From a virus: 20,864 nucleotides of DNA. The notes under the pieces are model-generated. The model saw nothing but the letters and a program-made list of their open reading frames with translations, did not search any database and was not told the DNA's origin. Position 1 is the first letter of the stretch. Every line of letters starts with the position of its first letter. This document shows positions 1-7,440 of the stretch, one piece after another. The stretch is taken from the IMG/VR virus record IMGVR_UViG_3300032284_001265, positions 1-20,864 of that record. The stretch is one strand, 5' to 3'. The position numbers and the translations under genes were made by a program.

Positions 1-788
1 ATCTTTGCTTCGCCTAACAAGTTATGATATTCATTTTTTGTTAGTTGTTGATCCTGACACACTACAAATTCATACTGCGGTAAGTGTGTAGCCAAGTCTC
101 GAAAAATCTCAACTTGCTTCTCAGGTGCGATGCGATGCGGAAAAAGAATTAAATCACGCTTGGGCATATTCTTATACACAGTTAGCGTATCATCCATATA
201 TTCCATAGGCCAGCCTGTGCGTACATACTTACCAGACTCTAGCATGTCCGCTTTATCTTCTTCTTCCCAAGGATTCTCAACCATTCCATCATTTAATAAG
301 TTATGATGGAACATGTCGATATGGAATTCTGTAGCAAAGTAATTATGATCAAATGCCGCAAAGAATGATTTTTCTGCGTGACGTACCCAAGGCTTATTGC
401 CAACAAGACGTCCTAGAAAATCTTGAGGATCATAACTGCCAGCATGCCAAAGTCCGTGTGTAACTACTGGAATGTTTAGTAGCTCACTCATATACTTTAA
501 GTTTATGATGCCAGGATGCCAAGCGTCAGTAAAAATAAAATGATCGCCTGGCTGAACTGATCCGGAGCAAAATAAACGCCCCATTTGTTCCACTTGGCTA
601 GACTTATAGATATTGGTACCACCAAAATTAAGGAAAGCACCAGGAGTAGTGGCTGTAGGAATATCCGTAGGGCCAGATATAATTTGAACATTGTGTCCTG
701 CCTTTCGTAAGAGATTAGGTACATGAGTCTTCCACTGACCCGTGTACCTTGTCTCAACAGCTTCTAAATCAACTAGAAATACGTTCAT
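1..788 (-). CDS. GT-B-type glycosyltransferase, 3' end cut by window edge
   Basis: This is an open frame of 262 codons from ATG at 788 that runs off the left edge. It begins MNVFLVDLEAVETRYTGQW and has no internal stop. The N-terminal beta strand, the segment 'RKAGHNVQIISGP', the segment 'TDAWHPGIINLKYM' and the later 'LILFPHRIAPEKQVEIFRDL' fit the Rossmann-like lobes of GT-B glycosyltransferases; the last resembles the start of the second, sugar-nucleotide-binding lobe. The start overlaps the upstream gene by 20 bases, which suggests coupled translation; no clear Shine-Dalgarno sequence is visible. The acceptor is unknown. Phage enzymes of this kind can glycosylate modified DNA bases or surface structures. 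Its place at the end of a DNA-modification cluster makes modified DNA possible but unproven. The C-terminal catalytic lobe lies outside the window. Confidence 0.72.
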   Translation of the reverse strand, partial: MNVFLVDLEAVETRYTGQWKTHVPNLLRKAGHNVQIISGPTDIPTATTPGAFLNFGGTNIYKSSQVEQMGRLFCSGSVQPGDHFIFTDAWHPGIINLKYMSELLNIPVVTHGLWHAGSYDPQDFLGRLVGNKPWVRHAEKSFFAAFDHNYFATEFHIDMFHHNLLNDGMVENPWEEEDKADMLESGKYVRTGWPMEYMDDTLTVYKNMPKRDLILFPHRIAPEKQVEIFRDLATHLPQYEFVVCQDQQLTKNEYHNLLGEAK

Positions 789-1014
789 TGTAGGGACGTG
801 GATTCTTGCCTAAGTAAGGCTTGCGTTCACGGAATTTTTCTCCGTTTTTTCGATATTGCCAATCTCGATACTCCTTAGATTTATACAAATCTGCAGGGTT
901 ATAAGGTAGAAGTTTAATTCTGCAATGGTCTAACCATGCTTCTAGATCTTCAAAGATCTTCTTAACTTCTGGTTTCATGTAAAGAGTTTTTTGGATATAG
1001 GCAGGAATTGCCAT
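769..1014 (-). CDS. Small conserved-type phage protein of unknown function (81 aa)
   Basis: The 81-residue product is charged and rich in Lys, Arg, Tyr and aromatic residues (e.g. 'DLEAWLDHC', 'YRDWQYRKNGEKF'), with a basic, proline-containing C-terminal tail. It has no signal peptide or membrane segment. The start is supported by AAGGA eight bases before ATG. It lies 17 bases after the QueD-like gene and overlaps the start of the glycosyltransferase gene, so it is part of the same transcription unit. The basic tail suggests nucleic-acid or protein binding, but this is inference only. I recall similar short proteins beside queD-like genes in T4-like cyanophages, though I cannot verify this here. 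No function is assigned. Confidence 0.7.
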   Translation of the reverse strand: MAIPAYIQKTLYMKPEVKKIFEDLEAWLDHCRIKLLPYNPADLYKSKEYRDWQYRKNGEKFRERKPYLGKNPRPYNERISS

Positions 1015-1031
1015 TTTATATTTCCTTGTAA

Positions 1032-1427
1032 TTAATACTTGATAAAAGAACCATTTTCTCCGTCTTCGGAGACCTCAATCCAAACCTCACGGTTGGGATA
1101 TTTTGCTGAAATAGTGTCATATAATTCATCTGACATCATTTCGCAACTTTTATAATCCAGTGTAATTGCGCCACCTTCATAAAGACGTTCTAGCCAACGC
1201 TTAAACTGAATAAATTCTATATCTCGATCATTATGTGTAACACTAATCCAGACTTTAAAATGAAAAATATGCCTATGTGGATAACCTAAGAAACTTACAT
1301 CATCCCATTGATTTGGTTTATTTAAGTTTGGATCTGTAAGTGCGGCCGGATATTTGTGAATACCTTCCTTCTTAAATGTAACCCAAATCATTTTGTTAGG
1401 CCGCCAATCTTGTCTTAATGTACTCAT
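1032..1427 (-). CDS. QueD/PTPS-fold protein, probable 7-deazaguanine-pathway enzyme (DpdL-like candidate)
   Basis: The 131-residue product aligns by eye with 6-carboxytetrahydropterin synthase (QueD). 'IHKYPAA' (His24) and 'YPHRHIFHFKVWI' (His51, His53) match the three zinc histidines. 'IEFIQFKRWLERLY' matches the IDFxxLK helix. 'SCEMMSDELYDTI' matches the NPTSExLA helix. 'VWIEVSEDGENGSFIKY' matches the last strand with the substrate-binding Glu. The catalytic Cys four residues before the HxH motif is Leu here, and the Asp-His pair of QueD is not seen. An altered reaction is therefore likely, as proposed for DpdL, a QueD paralogue thought to decarboxylate 7-carboxy-7-deazaguanine. The start ATG overlaps the upstream stop by four bases (ATGA). 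It belongs with the transglycosylase two genes upstream. Fold assignment is fairly firm; the reaction is inference. Confidence 0.65.
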   Translation of the reverse strand: MSTLRQDWRPNKMIWVTFKKEGIHKYPAALTDPNLNKPNQWDDVSFLGYPHRHIFHFKVWISVTHNDRDIEFIQFKRWLERLYEGGAITLDYKSCEMMSDELYDTISAKYPNREVWIEVSEDGENGSFIKY

Positions 1428-1954
1428 TCTGTAATCTCGTCTTCTTTATATTGATCCCAATCTGTAAACTTATCAACATCTAACAGATCATGTAATCTAT
1501 GTGTCCATACTCCGGGATTAGTTGCCTCAAAGTCTTTATCGTCAATTTTAATTGTAGCATTATAATTGAATTGTGTCAAGTAGGGAAGCTTCACAGATAT
1601 CATCGAAATAAATTTTCTATATTCATTAAAGCCTCCTTCTAAAACACCTTCGGCGCATGATACATCAAAGTCTAAAGTAACCCAATAGTCTTGTTTTAAA
1701 CAAGTTGTAATCATATCTTCCCACGGACGCCATCCATTTATGTCATTTACATCAAGTTTTGGAAAACTTTGATTAGCACCAAAATAGATATGTTTAACAT
1801 CATGTTCTTCAGCCATACTTAAAATAGTATCTGCAGGATGAACTCCGGTGACAAATAATGTTTTCATACCATATGCCGCGGTATGTTCGACTTCAATTCC
1901 TACAAAAAATTGAATATCTTCGGCCGTTACTCCGTCTGCATAGTCTCTATTCAT
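1424..1954 (-). CDS. Uncharacterised protein between DpdA-like and QueD-like genes (176 aa)
   Basis: I do not recognise this protein with confidence. The open frame extends to an ATG at 1981, but the ATG at 1954 (MNRDYADGV) is preceded by AAGGA with a five-base spacer and lies just after the transglycosylase stop, so I use it; the product is then 176 aa. It is soluble and mixed alpha/beta, with 'FFVGIEVEHTAAYGMKTLFV', 'VKHIYFGANQSFP', 'YWVTLDFDV' and 'FISMISVKLPYL...NYNATIKIDDKDF'. The alternating strand/helix pattern and the last segment faintly recall the C-terminal half of QueE, but the CxxxCxxC radical-SAM motif is absent. It sits between two likely 7-deazaguanine genes with 1-4 base junctions, so a role in the same modification is the best inference. 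Confidence 0.75.
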   Translation of the reverse strand: MNRDYADGVTAEDIQFFVGIEVEHTAAYGMKTLFVTGVHPADTILSMAEEHDVKHIYFGANQSFPKLDVNDINGWRPWEDMITTCLKQDYWVTLDFDVSCAEGVLEGGFNEYRKFISMISVKLPYLTQFNYNATIKIDDKDFEATNPGVWTHRLHDLLDVDKFTDWDQYKEDEITE

Positions 1955-1955
1955 A

Positions 1956-3518
1956 TTATTCCTTGGTAAATTCTGATTCAAGTTCGTCTAATTTATCTTC
2001 ATCTAATACAGGCATAGCTGTTACTGCTGATACTGATTTATCTAACACTACTTCGTCTGTATCAAATAATGTACTATATATGTTGTTTGCATTGCCTCCA
2101 CGCAATCTCATACCCATCATAGTATTAAGCATTGGTTTAGCCTGTTCAATCATTTGAAATGCTTCTGATTTGGTCTGTGTGTTGAATAGTTCTTCTACAA
2201 AACGATCGAAATATAAAATATTACGTGGAACCCAATCGGAGTATTGATCACTAGTAGTTTCAGAATCTTTGAGCTTTTTATAATGTCTCCAATCTGGCTT
2301 GGCCTTAGCTGTTTCAATGTCCATTAATTGATTGGCACGTTGTACAGCAACAATATGGCAATATACATTGTGCGACATCATTAGTGCATACGCAAAACTA
2401 TCCCAAGAAGTTTTACCTTCCTTGCCAATTTTGTTAAGCATACCTGGGGCATAATGACAGATATCACCCATTGTTAGTCTTCGACCAATTTCACTTTCAA
2501 ACGGAAATGGAATATCACTGCCAGAAAGTGCTTTGTTATCCGGAGCTTTATCCATAATAACTGACCAGCGTTTTGTTGTGTGTTGTGCATTAGTATAAAC
2601 TAATCCGTGTGCAGTTGCAATAAATGGACTAGCACAATCAAAACTAATTGTAAGTTCTGGATTAATATGTTTACGAATTTGACGTTGAATACTTGTTAGA
2701 TAACATGCCCAGTCTAATTGAGCAGTGCCTAAGAAGTGTATCCAATTCTTACCATCTAACATTTTTTCTTCACGCATAGTCATTAGACGTTTAAGTGTGA
2801 CATCCATCTTGCACATATTGGCACCACCAAATGCCCATCCCTCTGCGGCTTTGTCACCCCATATTTTTGGATCACTAAATTCTTTAACGCCGTTGTACCA
2901 ATCTTCTGCTGAATCCCAATCCCATCCCTGCAGAACATTTAGGAATTTTGTATGACCTAAACGATTCTTTAAAAAATATTCATTATTAAATTTAGTTTTT
3001 TCTAAACAATCTTCAACAGTTTTTAATCCTGTTTTTGGGCTATGTACGTGATCACAAGCCCATGTAGGAACGTCTAACATCATTGACCAATCAGCAGTTA
3101 ATTCTAACCACTCTAAAATCTGTTGACGTGTTTTATTAGCACTTGCACCTTCAAAATCCATCCAATCAAATTTAAGAACACCTTTACCAATTTGATATCC
3201 ACCAGAATCACCTAAAATCATTGTGTTAACACGATCTCGTTGTTGAATCATTGATTCTTGCACTATCGATTTGTTAAGATCTAATTGTGCATGGCCTGCT
3301 GAATACAAACCATATTTGTAAGTAAAATATCCTTCTTCTGGATTAAGAAAGTTCATACCTTCGATACCGCGATCAAATCCTGCAGGAATACGATCCTTAG
3401 GAACAAATTCTTCAAGTCTTTGTTTTGCTACATACGTAGAAAAGAAACTACTAATAGCTGGCAAATATACAGCATAGTCTTTTTGTAATGGTGTTAGGTT
3501 AACTGGTTCTTTATTCAT
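1956..3518 (-). CDS. dpdA: DpdA-like guanine transglycosylase for DNA modification
   Basis: The 520-residue protein has the hallmarks of the tRNA-guanine transglycosylase superfamily. These are 'DSGGYQIGKG' (Asp104, DSGGFQ motif), 'MMLDVP' (Asp149), 'GWAFGGANM' (227-235), 'HFLGTAQLD' (261-269), 'SFDCASP' with the probable nucleophile Asp294 (FDCxxP motif) and 'SHNVYCHIVAVQRA' (His383-Asn384, matching the HNLxY segment). The CxCxxC...H zinc site of bacterial tRNA enzymes is missing; only 'DICHY' remains. It is longer than bacterial Tgt, as phage and bacterial DpdA proteins often are. DpdA exchanges guanine in DNA for a 7-deazaguanine base and protects phage DNA from restriction. It follows the sliding-clamp gene by 32 bases and starts the modification module. 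The DpdA subfamily cannot be decided by eye. Confidence 0.82.
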   Translation of the reverse strand: MNKEPVNLTPLQKDYAVYLPAISSFFSTYVAKQRLEEFVPKDRIPAGFDRGIEGMNFLNPEEGYFTYKYGLYSAGHAQLDLNKSIVQESMIQQRDRVNTMILGDSGGYQIGKGVLKFDWMDFEGASANKTRQQILEWLELTADWSMMLDVPTWACDHVHSPKTGLKTVEDCLEKTKFNNEYFLKNRLGHTKFLNVLQGWDWDSAEDWYNGVKEFSDPKIWGDKAAEGWAFGGANMCKMDVTLKRLMTMREEKMLDGKNWIHFLGTAQLDWACYLTSIQRQIRKHINPELTISFDCASPFIATAHGLVYTNAQHTTKRWSVIMDKAPDNKALSGSDIPFPFESEIGRRLTMGDICHYAPGMLNKIGKEGKTSWDSFAYALMMSHNVYCHIVAVQRANQLMDIETAKAKPDWRHYKKLKDSETTSDQYSDWVPRNILYFDRFVEELFNTQTKSEAFQMIEQAKPMLNTMMGMRLRGGNANNIYSTLFDTDEVVLDKSVSAVTAMPVLDEDKLDELESEFTKE

Positions 3519-3550
3519 CTGTGCTCAATATAGTTGTTATTTTTAATTGT

Positions 3551-4288
3551 TCATGCTTGTGCGGGAATAATATACTTGTATGTTGCAATACCGCTATCTA
3601 ATGTAATTTGCATAGCGCCGTCGTTTGAGAAACTAATTTTAGCATTGTTAGAATCTGCAATTTTTAAAACAGCAAGAACGCTAGAAACTGGCCATGTCCA
3701 TGCTTTTGTAATTTTTCCTGTAACACCAGTAGCAAACACAAATTCACCATTATGTGTACTAGTATCACCAAAACTAAACACTAGCTTATCACCGTCTGTT
3801 TTTGCTAAGAATGATTCGTGTTCGTTGTTAGCGCCTGCCTGAAATCCAAATCTTTGAATAGATTGCAATGTTGGCTCAACTTCAACGTGCCAAGTAACTC
3901 CTCGAAATTTTCCTGTCTTTACTTTTTCGTTAATAACATCAACGTTCATAAACTGATAATCGTTATGTATGTCACCGGTAGCACTATCAAAATTAATGCC
4001 TAATGGAATATCAGTGTATCCTGCTTTATTACCCCTATAGATTGCAATAGTAGCGCCTTCTTTGTAATCTGGACCATCTAACAAAAATTTTAATTTGTTA
4101 AGTTGCGGCATTCCAAATGTTCCAATCATTTCTGGATGTGGTGTAGTAGTTTCGCCAAACATAATTACTCGGCGATCGTCTGATATAGCGTCGATTGATG
4201 TTTTATTTTCATCACCGACTACTTTTACAATATTTAAAAAGCCAAGATTGTGTGTATGGCTTACGATGTCTTGCAGAATATCTCTCAT
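3551..4288 (-). CDS. 45: Sliding clamp (T4 gp45-like)
   Basis: The 245-residue protein fits the gp45-like clamps of T4-like marine phages. It begins 'MRDILQDIVSHTHNLGFLN' and ends 'AMQITLDSGIATYKYIIPAQ', a typical clamp C-terminal strand. Other clamp-like segments are 'FGMPQLNKLKFLLDGPDY', 'SIQRFGFQAGANNEHESFL' and 'FSFGDTSTHNGEFVFA'. The clamp forms a trimeric ring on DNA, tethers the polymerase and, in T4, also activates late transcription. AAAGGA seven bases before ATG supports the start. It lies directly downstream of the polymerase gene, and CTAAATA at 4317-4311 in the gap could give it a late promoter. The clamp-loader genes are not in the window. The alternative of a virion protein is unlikely given the context. 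Confidence 0.85.
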   Translation of the reverse strand: MRDILQDIVSHTHNLGFLNIVKVVGDENKTSIDAISDDRRVIMFGETTTPHPEMIGTFGMPQLNKLKFLLDGPDYKEGATIAIYRGNKAGYTDIPLGINFDSATGDIHNDYQFMNVDVINEKVKTGKFRGVTWHVEVEPTLQSIQRFGFQAGANNEHESFLAKTDGDKLVFSFGDTSTHNGEFVFATGVTGKITKAWTWPVSSVLAVLKIADSNNAKISFSNDGAMQITLDSGIATYKYIIPAQA

Positions 4289-4310
4289 ATTAATTTCCTT
4301 TTGTTAAGTA

Positions 4311-4317
4311 TATTTAG
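4311..4317 (-). promoter_or_regulatory. Candidate late promoter (CTAAATA) upstream of sliding clamp
   Basis: The minus strand reads ACCTAAATATACTT about 25 bases upstream of the clamp start codon. The core resembles the T4 late -10 element TATAAATA. It is one of several such motifs that sit in gene junctions of this window. No -35 element is expected for this class. Confidence 0.4.
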
Positions 4318-4343
4318 GTTTTTGGTTAAAGTCAACAATATTT

Positions 4344-7013
4344 TTAATCAAATGTAAACAAACTATTGTATGTATTGTCTTGGGTAGTAGATTCTAGATC
4401 CCATTCCAATACACCAATTAAGTTTTCTAATTTGTTATTAATAATAGTTGTTTCCATTTCGGAATGATTAAATGGTAAATCTTGGAACCATTTAGGCAAT
4501 CTTAATTCGTCTACTGGGTATGCAACACTAGTATACCCTAATGGATTATCTTTTATTTTACAAACAATAACTTTCATTCCATCTACAATATTCATAGAAT
4601 ATTTGTCATTGTTCATTCTTTTTAAGGTATTCCAATTCATACTAGCACGTACATGTCCTGGAATAGTTACCTTACCAGACTTTGCTTCTTTAGCCTGATA
4701 TTCGGTAATATTATTTGCACGTTTTGGACTACCTTTTTCCCAACCAGGTCTAGATTTAAATTCAGTTCTAAATTCGCTAATCATATCTAGAACTTCGTTT
4801 TCTTCTGCACCGTTTAGAACCCGAGTCAATACTTCTTCTAAAAACTTCTGCATAAACTCAGGGGTGTCACTACGCTTCAAATCTAAACCCATAGCTTTAA
4901 TTTTGCCAGGTTTGCCATCTACGTCTTGACGTTTACCTTCTTTATCATAATAAAGAACTGCATAACGCTTCTTGGTAATGAATAAACCTTTAATAGCAAC
5001 AAGTTCACGACCGGCCTTGATAACTTCTCCGCGACTCTTAGGGCAGTGATGTGCGTCTAACATAAATTGCGGAAATGTACCGTTAACTTCTTCAGCAACA
5101 GAATCGTAAAGTTTAATTGCGGTATCTTTATCCCAAGGAATCAAACCTTTATTAATGTCATTTTTTAAAGTATTATATGCACTAAAATATGCTGAATCTG
5201 TATCTCCATATATAATGGCTTTTCCGATATGATTGTAATCACCTGTTATAACTTCATTTATTTTTGCGGCCATATGACGGGCAATTCCTCGTCCTGTAAG
5301 AGTGGTTGACTGACCAATGCGATTATCGAAAAAACGACAACCAGCATTGAGAATAGCACCGTATAGGCTATTGAGGTTAATCTTTTTAACCAATTGACGT
5401 TTGTCCCAGTATTCTTCTTCAATTTTATTCTCCGCTTTAATTGCCTCTTTTAATTTGGCCTGCATTTCTTTACGTTCAGCATACCAACGTTTTAATAACC
5501 CGGGAATAACTCCTTCATGTTCATGTGTAAAGATCGTGCCATTAGCACTGAGCATCCAAGGTTGACCACTTTCAAAAATTAATTCATAAATTTGTGCGCC
5601 ACTTAACACATCAGTACGACCATCTTCCCAATCAATAATAATGTCATTAACTTTATCTCGATTCATTACAAATTCATATTCGTTGCTACCAAATTTACCT
5701 TCCCATGCCGCGGCAAAACTATCTCCTTTGGCCATCTTAGCTTCAATTTCTGCTTTGGTATAATCTTGTCTCAGTTGACCAATAATAGTTTCTGGACCCA
5801 TGTTAAGCGCACGAATTACAGATGGATACAAACTGTTAATATCCATTGAACCGATATAATCATGTAGTCCTTTTTTGGGATAGGCAACATAAGCACCGGC
5901 GGCCTGTGTATTAATTGTATCATCACGTTTAGGGCGACTTGGTACTATCATTCCTCTATGATGTGCTTCGTTTACAATAGCTTGTTCTGTAACAGCAACA
6001 GCACCCATTGTAGTTTGTATCAACACAGTATTTTCGTGTGCAACTGTATTTGCAAGATCGATAAATTTAAGTTTTTTATCTAGTTTATCTAGAAGCGCAC
6101 AGTCTTGTCTGTTATATTCAATAAACTTTTTAAAATCATTGTTGTATAATTGATCAAGAGTTCCTTCATATTGTGTTTTCTTTTCACCTAACTCATATTC
6201 TGCAATAGCATCTAGTCGGTAACTGTGCCGTTCTTCGTATGTGTATTTCCGATACAATTCTAAACTGTCTACATGTACACGACCAATTAAATCATACGTG
6301 AGAGCAGTCTTTCCATATTTTTCATATTCTCGCTTTTTAGGAAATTGATTCCATAGACAAAATCTTCGTGTATCTTCCTTACTTAAAGTTTTAGTAACAC
6401 GATTAACAGTATAGGGAATATCAAACCCTTCTGAATTCCAACCACTTAACACATCTGCATCTTCAATTAAAGAAAGAAATGTTTCTAACATTTCTGCTTC
6501 TGTCTCAAACAACATGGTGTTAGGGAAATCCTTAATCTGTTCTTCAGCCTCTGCCATAGTTAATGTTTTTGGCGGAACAGCAAGACATACTAATGTGTCT
6601 AACCATTGTAGGTGAACAGCAATCGCAGTAATTGGCATAAATGCATCTTCTGGAGACGCATAACCCCGCTCTGGATCAAAGTCCACCTCAATATCAAAAA
6701 ACGCTACATTTAATTTTGGGGGTTCTTTACCTAGATAATTTTCTTCTAAGATACGAAAAATTGCATTAATATCACTTTCGTATAATCTATGTCCTGAATG
6801 AATTTTTTGTTCTTTTATAAACTCTTTAAAGTTTTTACAAGTAACTTTTGATAGGCTTTCGCCGTATATTGATTTGTATTTTCCCTTGACATCGGGATAA
6901 TAGAATATATAACGGGCCGGATAATCTGTATAGATTCTGCCCTTCTTTTGATCTCGTTCAACAACATGAACAGTATCAGTGTCACGATTCCAGATGGCGT
7001 CGACGTAACTCAT
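4344..7013 (-). CDS. 43: DNA polymerase, family B (T4 gp43-like)
   Basis: The 889-residue replicative polymerase is close to the length of T4 gp43. The exonuclease motifs are complete: 'FFDIEVDF' (Asp107, Glu109), 'GWNSEGFDIPY' (Asp198) and 'YNRQDCALLD' (Asp304). The polymerase motifs are complete: A 'SMDINSLYPSVIRAL' (Asp391), B 'KKINLNSLYGA' (544-553), C 'YGDTDSAYF' (602-610), followed by 'KKRYA'. It ends 'NSLFTFD', which resembles the C-terminal clamp-binding peptide of gp43. AAGGAG seven bases before ATG fixes the start. The clamp gene follows immediately. T4 places regA and the clamp-loader genes between the two; here they are absent. No insertion, intein or split is visible. Confidence 0.97.
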   Translation of the reverse strand: MSYVDAIWNRDTDTVHVVERDQKKGRIYTDYPARYIFYYPDVKGKYKSIYGESLSKVTCKNFKEFIKEQKIHSGHRLYESDINAIFRILEENYLGKEPPKLNVAFFDIEVDFDPERGYASPEDAFMPITAIAVHLQWLDTLVCLAVPPKTLTMAEAEEQIKDFPNTMLFETEAEMLETFLSLIEDADVLSGWNSEGFDIPYTVNRVTKTLSKEDTRRFCLWNQFPKKREYEKYGKTALTYDLIGRVHVDSLELYRKYTYEERHSYRLDAIAEYELGEKKTQYEGTLDQLYNNDFKKFIEYNRQDCALLDKLDKKLKFIDLANTVAHENTVLIQTTMGAVAVTEQAIVNEAHHRGMIVPSRPKRDDTINTQAAGAYVAYPKKGLHDYIGSMDINSLYPSVIRALNMGPETIIGQLRQDYTKAEIEAKMAKGDSFAAAWEGKFGSNEYEFVMNRDKVNDIIIDWEDGRTDVLSGAQIYELIFESGQPWMLSANGTIFTHEHEGVIPGLLKRWYAERKEMQAKLKEAIKAENKIEEEYWDKRQLVKKINLNSLYGAILNAGCRFFDNRIGQSTTLTGRGIARHMAAKINEVITGDYNHIGKAIIYGDTDSAYFSAYNTLKNDINKGLIPWDKDTAIKLYDSVAEEVNGTFPQFMLDAHHCPKSRGEVIKAGRELVAIKGLFITKKRYAVLYYDKEGKRQDVDGKPGKIKAMGLDLKRSDTPEFMQKFLEEVLTRVLNGAEENEVLDMISEFRTEFKSRPGWEKGSPKRANNITEYQAKEAKSGKVTIPGHVRASMNWNTLKRMNNDKYSMNIVDGMKVIVCKIKDNPLGYTSVAYPVDELRLPKWFQDLPFNHSEMETTIINNKLENLIGVLEWDLESTTQDNTYNSLFTFD

Positions 7014-7082
7014 TAATTTTCTCCTTACCGTTTATGGCCGGCATACCTTCTTTGTAGCAACTTATGGCTTGCTGTACCTTTC

Positions 7083-7382
7083 TCAAAAATATTTAGCTAA
7101 CATTCTAATAAGACCAACAGAATCTATACTAACTAACAAGATATAGTTAGCCAACATGCCAAATGATTTCCTAGTATAACTAGCCCAAGCGTACATAGCA
7201 CAACCAGAGATCCAAATGGGATAAAGGACAAGAAGCGGAGGGTTGGGTACAGTGAGCGCCATCGTAATGCTACAGCCAATGCTGATAGCCCAAGCCAATA
7301 ACTCGATGCAAAAACGAAAGGAGTTAGATCTAAAGTCATCTCGGATCCATTCAAGTGTAGGTTTAAAAAAAGTATCTATCAT
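7083..7382 (-). CDS. Small multi-pass membrane protein (99 aa)
   Basis: The 99-residue protein has a charged amphipathic N-terminus ('FKPTLEWIRDDFRSNSFR') followed by three hydrophobic stretches, about residues 25-45, 49-68 and 77-95, consistent with three inner-membrane helices. The last part, 'SFGMLANYILLVSIDSVGL', recalls the final helices of PnuC-like transporters, but the protein is far too short to be a complete transporter. I recall similar short proteins next to DNA polymerase in T4-like marine phages. No Shine-Dalgarno sequence precedes the ATG, and a promoter-like sequence ends only a few bases before it. An overlapping 73-residue frame inside it (7133-7354) looks spurious. Function is unknown. 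Confidence 0.65.
   Translation of the reverse strand: MIDTFFKPTLEWIRDDFRSNSFRFCIELLAWAISIGCSITMALTVPNPPLLVLYPIWISGCAMYAWASYTRKSFGMLANYILLVSIDSVGLIRMLAKYF
7090..7096 (-). promoter_or_regulatory. Candidate late promoter (AGCTAAATA) upstream of DNA polymerase
   Basis: CTAAATA, preceded by AG, lies at the 3' end of the membrane-protein gene, about 77 bases before the polymerase start. The same nine-base string AGCTAAATA occurs again upstream of the 118-residue gene near 15.45 kb. It resembles the T4 late -10 element but could be chance in AT-rich coding DNA. Confidence 0.3.
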
Positions 7383-7417
7383 TCAACTATGATAGCATAA
7401 ACAAAATTATAAAGCAA
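7376..7417 (-). promoter_or_regulatory. Putative promoter with inverted repeat over the start codon of the 99-aa gene
   Basis: On the minus strand TTGCTT (7417-7412), a 17-base spacer and TATCAT (7394-7389) form a weak sigma70-type promoter. A perfect inverted repeat CTATCAT-N6-ATGATAG (7395-7376) covers the -10 and the ATG start codon at 7382. Transcription would begin at or next to the ATG, which would explain why no ribosome-binding site is seen. The repeat could be an operator. Confidence 0.4.
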
Positions 7418-7426
7418 GTTATTTTG

Positions 7427-7434
7427 AATAAATA
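7427..7434 (+). promoter_or_regulatory. Candidate late promoter (GAATAAATA) for the plus-strand nucleotidyltransferase gene
   Basis: AATAAATA differs at one base from the T4 late element TATAAATA, and the nine-base string GAATAAATA recurs upstream of the virion-type gene at 15879. With normal late spacing, transcription would begin at about 7440, at the ATG (7441). The message would be almost leaderless, in keeping with the lack of a visible Shine-Dalgarno sequence. Confidence 0.45.
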
Positions 7435-7440
7435 TTTCTT

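Noticed and set aside
1424-1954. Assignment of the 176-residue protein as QueE
   Set aside because: The CxxxCxxC motif of radical-SAM enzymes is absent and the resemblance is limited to a short C-terminal pattern.
7056-7073. Small inverted repeat AGCAA-N8-TTGCT upstream of the polymerase gene as a translational operator like that bound by T4 gp43
   Set aside because: The stem is only five base pairs and lies about 43 bases before the start codon, away from the ribosome site.
7133-7354. A 73-residue minus-strand frame inside the 99-residue membrane-protein gene
   Set aside because: It is in another frame of a coherent membrane protein, has no separate ribosome site, and its hydrophobicity mirrors the overlapping gene.
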